64,000 nucleotides of DNA from Symsagittifera roscoffensis (GCF_963678635.1 NW_026971731.1:62001-126000), one strand, 5' to 3'. Shown: positions 11,069 to 23,838, counted from the stretch's first letter. Made by a program: numbers and translations. Notes: generated from the sequence alone by a model not told the origin.

Positions 11069-11559
11069 AGCTTTGTGATGTTTTTTTGTATGTTTGATAA
11101 TTGAAAAATTATTGGTTCAAAACTAATTTTTTTCACTGAATTGTACATTTAGAGGTATGATATCCGAGGAAAATTCAGACAAAACTTACAATTTACTCCA
11201 AATTGCCATAAAATATTAACCAATTATCAGTTAATTGTCAAGTTACTGCGTAGGAAATTACAGACATTTTTTAAAATCCAAATGCTGTTTTATCTAAACT
11301 TAAGTAAGTTTGGTCTGATTTGAACAAACTTACAAACAATATGATAGTTTAAAACCTTATCATTTTTTTAAAATCCTTTTTTTATTTGGTTTTTTTTCAA
11401 ATTTTTTCACCATAATTTTAGATTTTGATTGGCTACAAGAATTTTCTTAAAACTAATTAGACTGTAAATAAAGAAAATTATTTATGGTGATTTTTGTTGC
11501 AAACTACTTTAAAAATGATAAAAAACATTTAAAATTCTTCGTTTATTTTAGTCAGAAGA

Positions 11560-12114
11560 ATGTTTCTATCAAACGCGTTTTCAATGTCTGAAATGGAAAT
11601 TTATCAGATTTTAAGGTTGAACTACTACAAAAAATTAAAAGAGTGGTGGGCAGATGACGTTGATGGAGAATGTATTAGTTTTGACTTGTTTAGAAACACA
11701 GAAAGTTCAATAATTTTGTTCAAAAGATGGATAGGAGATTAGAAAAACGAAGAGTACTGCCAGATTTATCAACAATATTTTTATATAGAAGAGTTAACTC
11801 AGATTGAGTGGTCGATCAGTAAAAAACAAAACAACGGAAGAGCCTATGAAACAAAAAATGGAGATAAGGAACATCAATTCGATTACTGTTTTGAATTTGA
11901 TACAAATACAAAATCCAGATTTGTCAGAATATCTTTTGATCGTTTATCCAAATTTAATAGACTTCCAGTTGTATATACTACGATATACCAAAAAGAAAAC
12001 GTTAAAAACGTATATTTTGGTAACTTCTTTTTTCAATGGTTAGAAATAGAACAAATCATGGAAATTTTGATAGAAATTTCAAAATTTGATTTGAGGATCG
12101 AAAAAGTAGTATAA
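11560..12114 (+). pseudogene. Unknown 184-aa protein, right-arm copy
   Basis: One frame runs from MFLSNAFSMSEMEIYQIL to IEKVV with a single in-frame TAG at about codon 61; the left-arm copy has TAC there. The middle contains IEELTQIEWSISKKQNN and the C-terminal half FDTNTKSRF. Only one lesion in 185 codons means it decayed recently or independently of the left copy. The family is unknown to me. The spacing of about 530 bp to the polB exon matches the left arm. Confidence 0.6.
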
Positions 12115-12645
12115 TCTAGACGAAAAATCTCATTTGGGCGTCAAATGTATCTGTTAGTTATGTTAGAAAATTTTTCAGTAAAAATGATTGATTGGGAAGA
12201 TTCATAAACATTGCTTCGTTCTGATCTAAAAAAAAAATTTAAAATCTTTGAATATGCCATTCCGATTGCTTAATACTACAAAAATTACAGGTGAAGGAAT
12301 GCTCGATTCTGATTGGTTGATATCGAAAAAGATAAAAGTTTCCTTATAAATCATGCTCGACTCTGATTAGTTGATATCAAAAAAGATAGTAATTTCTTTT
12401 AAAAAAAACTCGATTCTGATTGGTTGATAGGAAAACTTTTGAAACGTCCCTGGTTAGATTGAATGATTTTTTCAACTTGACCAAATACAATTTAGCCATT
12501 CAGATTTCTTTCATGTTAAAAACAATTGGTTGAAAAATTTGCAGTTTTTTCTTACTTTTATTCATTTTTGAGGCTAGTCAACACTTCTAATCAAAAATAT
12601 CGGGACATTCAATATCTCCCATTTATTCTCAAGTTCTTTCGTGAA

Positions 12646-12874
12646 GTGCCGCAACTGAATAGAAACGAAAAAAAGTGCATGTCTTGAATGTGGCAGAGAA
12701 TACACTCGCTTACACGCATCAAGATATCGTAGAACTTGTGGTGTTTTGAAGTGTTTGAATTGTAACTTTTATACTTATAGCAGCGAGGAACTCACTAATC
12801 ATTTCAAGAAGAAGCATTGTCAACACAATGTTAAATTTTGTGCTCATCAGTCTCCAATCACACTTCAAGAAAAG
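12646..12874 (+). pseudogene. polB: Maverick/Polinton DNA polymerase, zinc-finger first exon (right copy)
   Basis: Same exon as at 5,467-5,694. Here the start codon reads GTG and a +1 slip occurs in the A-run at about 12,667, so the copy is dead at its beginning. The C2H2 finger (CX2CX12HX4H) is intact, with TAT where the left copy has a stop. The exon ends at the same GTAAAA donor. It points toward the polB C-terminal fragment 1.45 kb downstream, but the middle of the polymerase is missing. Confidence 0.6.
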
Positions 12875-14339
12875 GTAAAATTAAAAAAAAAACTACTATG
12901 AATATCAGTTGTTACTGAATCTGAAAAGTCTAAACAATTGTGGTAAATTTAGTCAGAATTTATACAGTGTTTTCATCACAATACCTCAAGTGTCATTTGT
13001 TTTGTCGAAAGCTTTGAAAAAAATACAGCAAAAATCGAGTTCAAATTGTCGTGAAACTTTCCATGGAACTCGATTCAAAAACCTTTAGTCAACAGTAAAA
13101 ACTCCCTTGTTTAAAAGCTTGCGGATACTTTGTTGTGATTATTCTAAAGTAAAAGTGCATAACGTACGCTAATGAATAGTTAAGTATTTGCCTAAAAGTT
13201 GTAAAAATTAGATAATTGTATACATCGACTAATTGAAAGGTTTTTTGTAGTTACTATTTTAAAGTTTTCCTTGTTTAGTGCTTGTAAAAAGCTTCATAGA
13301 ATAGAGCGTTTGTAAGCAGATAATGGGGTTCGAATTATAAAGAATTATGCTTTTCTATTCTTTTCTTAATGGTTTCAGAAAAAAAAAATTGATAAATGAC
13401 CTCGAAAAAATGAAAAAGTGTATGTTTTTGCTAAACTTTGAAAGTTTCGAGATAAGGATATACATCATTCTCAGCTAAGAAAATGTTGCTTTTTGAAACA
13501 AGGATATTTTGTTATGAGGTTGAGAAAATCAATTAAAGATTTTTAGCAAAAGATTTATGATGTTAATTCAGCTTCGGTTTATTGAAAGATCGTTGAAACG
13601 ATACATTTTTTCATCTTAAGTTCAATTTTCAAGAAAAATTTTGTTCACATTGATTAACTTGGTAGATAGTAGATGAAGCAGAAACTGAGAAAATGCTGAT
13701 TTGAGATAGAAACTCAATTTAATTCTCTGGGAGTTTTGAGATAATTTTACAAAATTTAGCTTATAAAGTGTATAAACATTCTCAAAGTTTTTTATTCATG
13801 CATAATTCAAGAGAAAAGTTTGTAATCATTTGATATATTAGGTACTTTATTTGAAAAATAAGATGTTTTGAGGATAGTTTTTCTAAAGTAAACCCAATCC
13901 GACATCTTCTGGAAGATGATACATAAATCAAAAATCAAAAACTTACCTTCAAGGTCTACATTTCAATATTTTTACTGTAGAGTTTTTCGCTGATTAAAAC
14001 TAGGAAAACTATACAATTGTTCCATTTTGCAACTTGATCGCCTTTGCTTAATCAATTTTTTGGAACGGGCTCTTTTAGAGATTTTTAGATTTTGTAGATG
14101 TTAGGAAATAGGTTTCCTTGCATATTTCCTGAGATTTTCCGATTACAACTAATAGAGCTCCTCTTAATTTGTTCCTAAATCGTAACAATACATCATTATA
14201 TTCTCGTTTGTACATATAATTTTGAATGCTTTAACTAGCATCAATTCTTTCTCACTTGAATACTTTTGAGAAATCTTCTGTCATAAATTAAGAATAAAAA
14301 GTGATTTAATAACAGAGAAAAAGTGATAGTTATTGATCT

Positions 14340-15085
14340 GAAAACCCTTTGTAAGGAGTTGTAGCAGAAACTATGAAACTTTTGGGTAATTCTTCGTATG
14401 GTTATCAGATCATGGATAGATCCAGGCATACAATCACAAAATATGTGAACGATGAAAAAAACTCACAAGGCAATCAATGAGCCACTGTTTAAAGACTTAA
14501 CCTATTTGAGAAGGACTTATATGAGGTGGAGTTGTTGAAGTCATTCATTGAACACCGAGAACCCATCATTTTTGGTTTTTTCATACTTCAGCATGCAAAA
14601 CTTAGAATGTTGAAGCTCTACTAAAACTTCTTTGACGATTTCTGTGATATAAACAAATTTGAAGAGATGGACACAGACTCGCTTTACTTAGCTCTTGCTG
14701 AAGAAAACTTATACGACTGTATCAAACCAGATAAGAGAGCCGCTTGGGAAAAACGAGGGAAAATGACTGCAGAGACTCTTTCAAGGCGGATGCAAAATCT
14801 AATTTCTTCCCTCGAACGTGTTGCAGTAAGCATAAAAAGTATGATAAACGGGAGCCGGGACTATTTAAAGAAGAATTTAGATGTACAGAAATACTATGTT
14901 TGTGTAGCAAGATATATTGCTGCTATGACAACAAGTCCGATGAGTTCAAATTTAACAGTAAAGGATAAAACAAGCGAGCTCTCGAAGATTCTGCAGATGG
15001 ACCCCTGTCAAAGTAAAGGAGAGTGCTCGATGAAGCCACCAACTTAACATCTACAAATAGAGGATTCAGAACTATAAATCATTTT
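14340..15085 (+). pseudogene. polB: Maverick/Polinton family B DNA polymerase, C-terminal fragment
   Basis: The fragment starts just outside the inverted repeat with ETMKLLGNSSYGY, the family B motif with KxxxNSxYG, and continues to MDTDSLYLAL (14,667 on), which carries the catalytic DTDS of motif C. It then reads FFPRTCCSKHKKYD and a Cys-rich stretch (CTEILCLCSK) in a shifted frame, typical of protein-primed polymerases of Polintons. It copies Maverick DNA from a terminal protein primer in intact elements. Damage: a stop before the motif C exon region (LKLY then stop), a frameshift near 14,745, further stops, and loss of the last residues after NRGFRTINH. The N-terminal two thirds are absent. 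Confidence 0.85.
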
Positions 15086-15181
15086 CATCAGCCACAAATT
15101 TTAAAATTAGCCTCCGGTACACCGAATGGATTCTAAATAGAGATAAAAAACAAGGAAATCTACCAAAACGTAACAAAGAAA

Positions 15182-15481
15182 TTGTTACAAAGACAAAACA
15201 ACAAAACCCAAATAAATTCACGTTTTATGCCAGCTACCGATTTAAAAATTGGAATAACTGTTTTAATAGCAAACTTTCATACACAAAAAGGAATCTCTAA
15301 AAAACTAGAATCAATTAGAAAAGGACCCTACCAAATAATTGCTAAACCCACTGAGGTAACATTTAAACTCACAGACTCCACAAAAAAGGAAATTGTTCAA
15401 CATCGAAACAATTTACTACCTTATTACCCAAAAGAATACCCCAACGCGAATCAACTCAATTATATTCTTTCGCCTGTTTAA
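15182..15481 (+). pseudogene. Integrase C-terminal domain (GPF/Y module) of a Ty3/gypsy-like element
   Basis: The 99-aa frame contains LKIGITVLIANFHTQKG, KKLESIRKGPYQII and VQHRNNLLPYYPKE. A basic run, then the GPY signature and a final H-R-N-N-L block, are the hallmarks of the GPF/Y domain that ends integrase in many Ty3/gypsy and errantivirus-like elements. The catalytic core and zinc-binding domain are missing upstream, where polB remnants abut. The domain ends at TAA 15,479-15,481. Confidence 0.75.
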
Positions 15482-16577
15482 AAGTTATTCCAAACAATAC
15501 ACAAATAGAACAAGTAACAAATATAAATGATGATATTCAACATAAAAAAACTCAAAAGCAAAACAAAATTCACAAAGACGCAAAAACATCAAACCTGAAT
15601 AAACCATAAAAAGAAAAAAAAATAGAAAAATGATAGAAAAAATCTTACCACAAAAAAGGAAAAATCTGAACATAGAGAATCATCACGACTTAAAAACCAA
15701 CCACGGAAAATTATAGAACATTCATCCCACAATCTAAAATACTGAAGAAAGTTGAATTTCAAAAATGATCTTTTACTTCGAACAAAAAATAGATAATTGA
15801 ATTACATCTCAATCAATTTAAACTTTCACATTTTCAAAAAAACATGCTGAAACACACGCAGTAATTCTAGTGCAAATTCAGCCAATAAGATTCACTCAGT
15901 CACCTTCCATATCTCTAACACCAACCTATTAGCCGACAGACATTAATCTCCAGGCATATCTGTAAAAATAACTTAAAACCTCCAGGTCAAAAATAAGCAA
16001 TTTGCTAATATTTGACAACTAAACTAAATATCACGATAAAATTACAACCCTCCCCTATCTAATAATCCAAAGATCAACAAAATTTTCCCAACTTAGCCCC
16101 CAAAAACCCTCCAACCAAAAATAACAAAATTAGCCGAAAGTAAAAAAGAACCATGATCATTTGGCCTAAAGTACAAATATTTCAAAATTATCCCAGATTA
16201 TCCACCAAATAAAATAAAGCAAAGAAGACCTCCCGAGCACCATAAAATAAGCCCCCAACATTTTTTCAAGAAGCTCAACCCACTCATCAAAAAACGAATA
16301 AATAATCCGACCACACTTGAATTTTGCCCCAGCAATTCAAAAATATTCGACGAACGAATCATTTCTGAAATGTTTTTCTCCTCAACAGTCGCAACTCTTA
16401 AAAATTTAATCTTAAATTTTTTATAAATCTTTTTATTGTACTTAAACTTTTGATAAAATTTATTACTAAAACTTTTGAAGCTTTTATAATCAATTTAATA
16501 ATTTTTTTGCAATATCTTCCCAACTTTCCCAAATCCTTGACCCCATCTACAGGTACGGTAATTGAAAATCTATTTAA
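15482..16577. other. A/C-rich region without supported gene
   Basis: K/N/T-rich translated fragments but no sustained frame. It lies between the integrase tail and the membrane ORF and probably derives from the end of pol. Confidence 0.35.
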
Positions 16578-16766
16578 ATGATACGAACAATTTTTAGTAG
16601 AACAGATACTTTTTTGCTATTCGTCATTTTTCTCACATTTTTATCATCCCTGATCATGACTATATGCAAATGTGTAAAAAAGGCAATAGTCACATTCGCC
16701 TTAGCAACAATCCTTTTAATTCTACCCATCAAAGAATATTATAATAAACATAAATCTTCCAACTAA
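16578..16766 (+). CDS. Small hydrophobic protein, two membrane segments
   Basis: 62 aa, starting MIRTIFSRTDTFLLFVIF. Hydrophobic segments lie at about residues 10-30 and 34-50, separated by CKCVKKA. I do not recognise it. In the retroelement context it may be the membrane anchor of an eroded envelope protein, with the Pro/Thr-rich sequence that follows as its tail. Confidence 0.35.
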   Translation: MIRTIFSRTDTFLLFVIFLTFLSSLIMTICKCVKKAIVTFALATILLILPIKEYYNKHKSSN

Positions 16767-17876
16767 AAAGCTTATACATCAGACACATTTTCAAAATTGC
16801 TAACCAACCACCATCAAAACCGTCTTCACCGACATCTCCCCAAGAAAAACCAATAGTAGCTACAACTACCGAAAACCCCCAAACATCCACACGCATTTCA
16901 TTTCAAGACAACCCTTTTAAGCGACATGCCCGCTTATCTGAACCACTTGAACCAGTTCAGCGGCAAGCATCACTAAGTGAACCAACATATAACTTGTACC
17001 CCAGATTACAACAAGATTTAAATCGAATCCGACACATTAGTCAAAACCAAAATACAATCGAATGAAATAGACAGATAATACACCAAAGACGAAATAGAAA
17101 TTTTCAAACTCCTAGAACCACTTTTAGCATACCTCAATCTCCAACACCATTAAGCTCAGAAAACTCTAGTATTACAATCCCAGATATTCCAACGCTCACA
17201 GCAAAGTACACCTAATATTCCCTCAGACTATCTAGGATCAACACCAACATAAGCACAAACACGTGAAAATCCTTTTAACCCCCAAATCCCAACGAACGAT
17301 TACCCTATTGGGCAACACAAACTTACCCACAAGGAGAACCAAATTTAGTAAACGACCCAATAGATACCTCTTCAGATACAACATTATTATCCTTACAAGA
17401 AACAATATTACTTCTCTCGACACCAACGATAAGTCAAATTTCACCATCCTTTTTCCCGTTAAATATTCTAAACATTTTTGACGCTCGATATAGTGAACAA
17501 TCTACAATGTACCCCTACGATTAGATTGGAACACATTTGTAGCACCTCCTCCATTATTCGGACATTATAACGAAAACGACCGACTACACAGTTGGGCATT
17601 TAATAGATTACAATATAGACAAGATATCCACGAAGATATCCGAGAACACAACGTTCAGATATTACATCAAAACAGTCTTCAACTAAAGTTCGAAATAACA
17701 GTTAAAAATAATAATATTGTACAACATCCCTATCCATTAAGCCCCCCAAATGTTACTGCTCAAACACTACCACCACCATTTATAACAACTCAAGTAATAT
17801 ATAAATACGATAGATATACAAAAAACACAATCGGTTATATAACATTTTTTAACCCATAGTCTGGATTATCATACCC
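16767..17876 (+). pseudogene. Pro/Thr/Gln-rich remnants between membrane ORF and env-like gene
   Basis: Coding-like fragments include NPFKRHARLSEPLEP (about 16,912), NFQTPRTTFSIPQSPTP (about 17,099) and a cleaner frame containing FVAPPPLFGHYNENDR (about 17,530-17,860) that ends at TAG. Stops and frameshifts break them. No family is recognised. A virion structural or cytoplasmic-tail origin is possible. Confidence 0.3.
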
Positions 17877-20447
17877 ATGTATATTTTAAAGATACTAACA
17901 TTTCAACACATCTTTTTTCTAATTTTTTCCGACCAAAACACAAATCCATCTCCTCGCACAGGACCCCAGGATTTATTAGTAACACATTATGATTGTGAAA
18001 AAACGAACAAAAAACACTACAAAAATATGCAATAAATCAAGTAACACAATGCGAAACAGAACCACTAGCTATCGAAAGTACAAACGTAATAGCAAAACTA
18101 TATTCAAAAGCCCGAGCAACGACAATCACATGATATAAGTTTACAGCAATATTTTCCGAAAAGAAAATACATTGTTCACAAGTTTCTAACGGAAATAAAA
18201 ACAGACTTGATCACAAATCATTTTACCAAAGTAAAATAGAAAAACTTTTACATCTTAATCCCAATGGTTGTAAAAACGAATTACTCAGATTAAATCGGAA
18301 AAGAAACAAACATTCAGACAGAAAACTAGCAAATTTCCACGTCTTTGCCGATTCCGTACATCAAGCAGAACTTTTACGAGACCAAGGACATAAAAAACTA
18401 GACAAAAACACCCATATAATGGCGCACATGGACGATTAACTTATGATATACACGATAAACATTGGATAGCACACATTGGAACAAATAAACATTCAAACTG
18501 CAGAGCAGACACAAAAAATAAATGGTATTAAGAAATAATGTTCTTTGATTGCAAAATACAACTTGAAAAAACACAACTCATACGATATTTATCTGATAAC
18601 ACAATGATCTATCAAGGAACTAGATTACCTTGTTAAAATGATCAAGGTTATTGTGACCACACGACAAGAACCCAAGCAACAATCGTTTGGTTTCCCGAAG
18701 ATACTTGCACAACATTTCAAGTAGCAAAAATACACGCGCGAATGATAAAATTTCACGAAACATATTTTATCGAATCAATCCCATATGTAGAAGTGAACCC
18801 ATTTCACAAACGAGGCAATAATTTCAAAAATTCACACGATAAAGAAAATAAATTAAGACGTTTTCAGATCTTTCAAGAAACAGAATTTGCATGTAAATAT
18901 ACAAACCCACTCTACAAAACACAAAATTCAGAAATACTTGTCGAATACGAAAAACTTTTCGACAGGACCACTGGTAAAAATAAGTTTGACCCATATAAAC
19001 GAAGGCATACCCTACACCCCAGTCAACTTCTATAAATATAAAGGTCAACCCGGTGAAAAACTAACGCCAAATCACCCAAGTACACGATTACAAGAGTTAT
19101 CACTTAAAAACATAAGCTATGACATTCATTTAGACATGAAATTTTACACAATTAGTAGAATATTTCAAAAAATATCACTATCCGATATAGAAACACTTCA
19201 TCAACTATGCGAAATGGAAAGAACACAAATCTTACAATCACTCGCATTAGCAGTATTAAAAATAACCTAATCAGGATATTTATTATCACGAAATAGATCA
19301 AATTTTCTTGATTACGAAGGAAAAAGTTTATGGTTTTATACTTGCACCAAAAAATTATCACCATTATACGTTTTTGAAGATAAACGTTGTTACAAAAAAA
19401 ATCCCCATATTCTATAAATATAAAGTACATTTTGTCGATTTCAAGACAAACATACTTTTGGGATACCGCAGTTCCATGTGGATCAGAAAATAGCCACAAT
19501 GTCGTACAATTAAACCCCGACAAAGATAAATACTATCTTCCCACACCATACCCTACATTAATGCAACCACTAAAAAAGTTTTCAACAGAAAGTATCCGAG
19601 CTATTGCTCGCATCCCAAATATTGATTTACAATCAATGGGAATATATTCTGAATCTGATATACAACACCACCTCAGAACACAACAATTTCAAGAACTACT
19701 CACACAAATGCATACCATACAACGACAATCAATCGATCAAAATTTAAGAAAACTTGCTGAAACCGCAGGATTTGCAGACATATATACACAAGACTACAGC
19801 GGATATTTTGAAGATATCAAAGATTACATATATTTAAACGGTGAAAAGTACAGACCGCAAGATATTTCACCCAGAAAATTTTTTAGTTTTGTAACACTAA
19901 AAAACGAAATTCTCGCTTTTCTAGGATGGCCCTTTTACATCTTAGAAAGATTGATTATCTTATACGCTATGTCTTATTTTATAGGATTTCTTTTCTCACT
20001 ATTAAAAGGAATCTATAATTTATGTGCTATACACACACAAGTAAACAGCCAAGCAAGGGTAACACGTATTTTATTTGCCCTTTTTTTGGAATATTTTCGT
20101 CATCAATTAACAAATTACTTTTAGATGCGCAAAGAAAAGAATATCGCACAAAATTAGCCACAAGATCAAATACATACGACGGAGAACATTATAATGTAGA
20201 TACAGCACCTACAGCACCACAAATACCAACCCTACCACAAAATCATCCCCTATCTTTAGTTTCCCGAAATTTTCGAAATTCAGCAATCACAAATAACCCA
20301 AACTTCAGACCAAGTTCAGCACGAAGCCCTATCCACCACATAACGACAAATCAATCACAAAGTGACAATACATATGAACAAATTATTGAACAACCCCATA
20401 CCACCACTTTTCAGTCTCAACATGATCATTTTTTTAGCCCACGATGA
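17877..20447 (+). pseudogene. Env-like membrane glycoprotein
   Basis: It begins at ATG 17,877 with a signal peptide (MYILKILTFQHIFFLIF) followed by an ectodomain with spaced cysteines (YDCEK, CETEPLAIES, RLPC, DQGYCDH, DTCTTF, EFACKY). The best-preserved part, 19,387-20,124, has a long hydrophobic block near its end (FLGWPFYILERLIILY and following, about 19,910-20,030), consistent with a membrane anchor. A Pro-rich cytoplasmic tail continues in another frame to about 20,447. At least five stops or frameshifts break it. Location after integrase matches env in errantivirus-like elements. The fusogen class is unresolved; a class III, chuvirus-like glycoprotein is only a guess. Confidence 0.55.
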
Positions 20448-21189
20448 GCCGAATAGTTGGAGCCCTCCAACGCTCAAATTCCCACCCAGCCAATCCCCAA
20501 AACCCGATCCCAATTATTCCACGTTTCGATTTCCCGCCACCCGATTTCCCAGTTATTAATATACCATCAAGCACGAATTCAGACACTAACTCAGATATTT
20601 CAGTCTTTCATACTATCTCACAATTTAAAAACTAAGACTTAGAAACTCCCGATGAATTTGCAGACTCCGAACAATCTCCCTCTACCCATATTCAAACCAA
20701 CCCTACAATTTTTTCGCAACCCCGCTTTCAACCAATCCAAACCAGTCATCCACTACCAACCCTTTCCACTCCCTCTCATGCTTCCCAAGTTACCCCATCT
20801 CTTTCTAAAAGATCAAATAATAACTCCCCAGATACTGTACAAAATTCCCCAGAACTCTATAACTTTATTACCTTACAACAACAACTGACATACCCCCATA
20901 CGCTTACAATCCATCACTTGTCATCCATAACCACATCATCAGGCCCACCAACACCTACACCGCTATCGTATTACACCCCATCATTAGCTCAATCTTCCAC
21001 ATCCACTGAAACATCCACTAGCACTTACCGAGCTTATCGCACTTTTAAACGTAAATACCCAAATCACCCATTCACAACCAAACCCGGAACAGCCAAAGAA
21101 TATTTTAACCACCCAAAACACACAAATACGAAAACTTTCCTCCAAACTAACTTATAATCATTTCCACAATACACCTTAAATCCTTCTAC
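20448..21189 (+). other. Pro/Ser/Thr-rich decayed coding remnants
   Basis: Several short frames give low-complexity P/S/T-rich peptides, such as SSGPPTPTPLSYYTPSLA near 20,936. There is no fold or motif to name. They may be the rest of the env tail plus leader of the next relic. Confidence 0.3.
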
Positions 21190-22220
21190 CCTTAATGATG
21201 ACACTAGAAACTTTGTTGATGAGCACGTTTAAACGCCAACATCCACTGAACATCATATTATCGTTATAATAACCCTCTTTTTTATCACTCTATAATACAC
21301 AAGTTGATAATGAAAAATGCAAAAATATGCTATATAGACTCACAGCACCTCTAACACCTCGACAATTCACATATATAGGATTTAAATAGATACTAAAAAC
21401 TTTCACCGCACCCCGAGCTAACGATTTCACCATCGAATATTACGATCACAACATCATACGCCCTAACCAAGATCAATTTTTAGATGAAGCCGCTTTGCCA
21501 ACCCGCAACTAACCGGAAAGTTTTTCATCAAAACATCATACCTAATCACACTTAATATTTTTGATAAAAAACACGATCACATAATTTCCGAAGTACTAAT
21601 CGACATGCAAGCATACCAAAGCTTATTCGACCAATTTCAGTTATTTGCACCAACCTTCCATTTTCTTTCACCACAGGAACGCGATTTGCATTGTTTCCAC
21701 GATATTATGTTACGCACTAAACAGAAACAAACTTACACATATTATTGTTTCATACAAACCACTTCGATCTACACACACCATCTAGACAGCCCCACTATCG
21801 TTTTCAGTTTTTTAACTCAAAATACACGTCACCATTTTTTCTGAATTTTACGTATTGCATTAAAAATACTAACCTCCACGGCATCTTCCGTAACTACGAT
21901 CCCGTTACCCAAATGTAAATATTTTGCCCCATCACGAAGACCTTCCAGGACGAAAAATCCAGTCCCTTCATCATCCCGCATGAATTCATACAATAGAGTT
22001 TGTTCACAATACTAAATATAACCACAAAATTTTCAATCTAATGCAAAACACATCTCATGAACTCGCAGTAGGCACCGAAGAAATAAAAATCATCAAAGCA
22101 CTTGATTTGCTTTGGCCACTGCTACAAGTTAAAAATATCATACGCATACTAGCCATGTTACTAACAACATCAAATTTAATTCAAGAACTCTTCCCACATG
22201 GCTTTTTCCCCGACGACTAA
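21190..22220 (+). pseudogene. Second secreted/membrane protein relic
   Basis: A hydrophobic leader (HHIIVIITLFFIT, about 21,252) is followed by peptide with cysteines and charged residues in alternating frames: LYRLTAPLTPRQFTYIGF (about 21,330), FTIEYYDHNIIRPNQDQF (about 21,427) and MQAYQSLFDQFQLF (21,605). It ends with a Leu-rich segment before TAA near 22,219 (LLTTSNLIQELFPHGFFPDD). The layout resembles a second envelope-type protein, but it is badly eroded and no family is recognised. Confidence 0.3.
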
Positions 22221-23178
22221 GGTTAGTATAATTAAAAAACCTTAACTAATAAATTCGAATCGTACTAACCATTTTATATAATGTTTAAATTCTTTTCTAG
22301 TTTTCTCATCATCATCTACAAAAATGGAAAAAGTAAAATAAAAAATATAAAGATTTGTTAAACAAGAATACGATTCATACAAAACGTATTTTGCAAAAAT
22401 TATTTTACTATACTAAATTTTTCGCACTAAATATTGTAGTAAATTTCATATCCAATGTAGTGAAAAATTTAATAAATTATTTCCCCAAGAAGCAATAAAG
22501 TTGAATACAATGAAAATTTATAGTTTAAATTTTCCTCGAATGTAGTAAATTTCATATATTTAAGCAATAAATTCATAAAATGAGAAAGCAGTACTAACCT
22601 TTTCAATGTTTTAAATCATTCGCACAAGAATTCTATCCATACTCGCACAGCTCGCCCACGAAGAGTTGTTTAAAATAATGATTTTATGTTACAAGTTTTC
22701 AATAACGCAACTCCAACTAACGATAAGAAGTTTCCGACTTTTCTTTAACCCGGTTGGAATGGAGTTATACACTACACCAAACTAACCAGTGCAAACGACT
22801 AAACACCACAAATCATAAAATAACAGCATGAATAAGAAAAGAAATTCAACGGTACCCAAACCGGATTAACCCAGTTTCAAACTGGATAATTTATTCTTTT
22901 GAAGACTATTATAAAGTCAACGAAAGAAATATTAAAACACAAAAAAGTCGAAAGACAAACCCAAACCAAAAACAATCCAATTTTTGAAAAAGGACACAAC
23001 CAAAAGTAAGATAAGAAAGACCAGAAAAAACCAACATATACTGTTAACACAAAACAGGACCCCTTAAAGAACCAGCACGAAATCATACTCCCATTCCTGG
23101 CCTAACCCACCAGAGAAGGACGTCCTGAGCATGCTTATAGCCGGCCTAACCCAGCGCGCTACACCCACGATTTGTGAC
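22221..23178. other. AT-rich intergenic DNA between two elements
   Basis: No gene supported. TGTAGTAAATTTCATAT occurs at about 22,435 and again at 22,541. An Ile/Phe-rich reverse-strand ORF near 22,877-23,086 is low-complexity. No LTR end for either neighbour could be placed. Confidence 0.4.
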
Positions 23179-23838
23179 TGCACTTCAATTTTTAATAAGA
23201 GGTACTCAAATAACTGAACTAAAAAAACGCGTTTGTGAAAACAACTAACTAAGATCATAAAGAAAACCAATTAAATAAAGTTTTTAAAATGTAAATGATA
23301 ATATGCAGTATATATATCATACACAACAACAAAGACGAACATCCAAGACTACATGATCCCATGACAAAATGAACAAAAGATTGGCTACGAAACAAAACCG
23401 ACATGCCGTCCACAATCACGACTCAAATGATTTAGAGTGCGACTTGACTTCGCAGCAAAGGACTTCATTGAACCAGACCAATGACCACCTCGACGTTCAA
23501 GTATACGTACAGATCCGAGTTACAAGGCTTCCCTTCCAAACACGAATTTCCTGCCATTACCAAGGGAAGGCTAAACACAAGACAGTTCTCCACTAATACA
23601 GAAAAATCTGACATAGCAAACCGTTTTGAAATTGGAATGATTTCATTGTGGATCACAGTCGTTGTCGAACGATAAGAGTAGCAAGTTTATGTCCATGATT
23701 CCAGCGTTCTGGGACATCTCTCTTCAAAGAGAAACCGGACAAGAAAATTGATGTTCGCCAAATACCAACGTTCATCATCCATCCTTCAATTGCAGAAGAA
23801 AGAGATAAAACTCAAAAACTCTGTAATTCCCGGATGGG

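Larger units (their letters stand above)
11152..14338 (+). repeat. Right arm of a 3.2-kb inverted repeat (Maverick-derived)
   Basis: This is the reverse-complement partner of 3,985-7,201. It carries the 184-aa gene relic, the CCAATCAG cluster and the polB zinc-finger exon in the same outward order. The region 12,875-14,338 is noncoding in both arms and includes a conserved AATCGAGTTC/GAACTCGATT stem at about 13,035-13,076. Immediately beyond its outer end the polB C-terminal fragment begins. Confidence 0.9.
15130..22220 (+). mobile_element. Decayed A/C-rich retrovirus-like LTR element
   Basis: The plus strand is visibly rich in A and C and poor in G over about 7 kb, unlike both neighbours. 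In order it holds an integrase C-terminal domain, a small membrane protein and Pro/Thr-rich remnants, an env-like glycoprotein with signal peptide and membrane anchor, and a second secreted-protein relic. No gag, protease or RT is present and no LTR was found, so it is the 3' half of an element. Strand-specific base bias of this kind is common in retroviruses. Confidence 0.6.

Noticed and set aside
3985-14338. The inverted arms as ordinary terminal inverted repeats of a complete Maverick
   Set aside because: polB starts inside the arms and points outward, its C-terminus lies outside, and integrase, capsid and protease genes are absent.
23465-23656. Minus-strand 63-aa ORF repeated at 27,933-28,124 as a conserved gene
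   Set aside because: The two copies are identical only because of the recent tandem duplication, so repetition is not evidence of selection, and no family is recognised.
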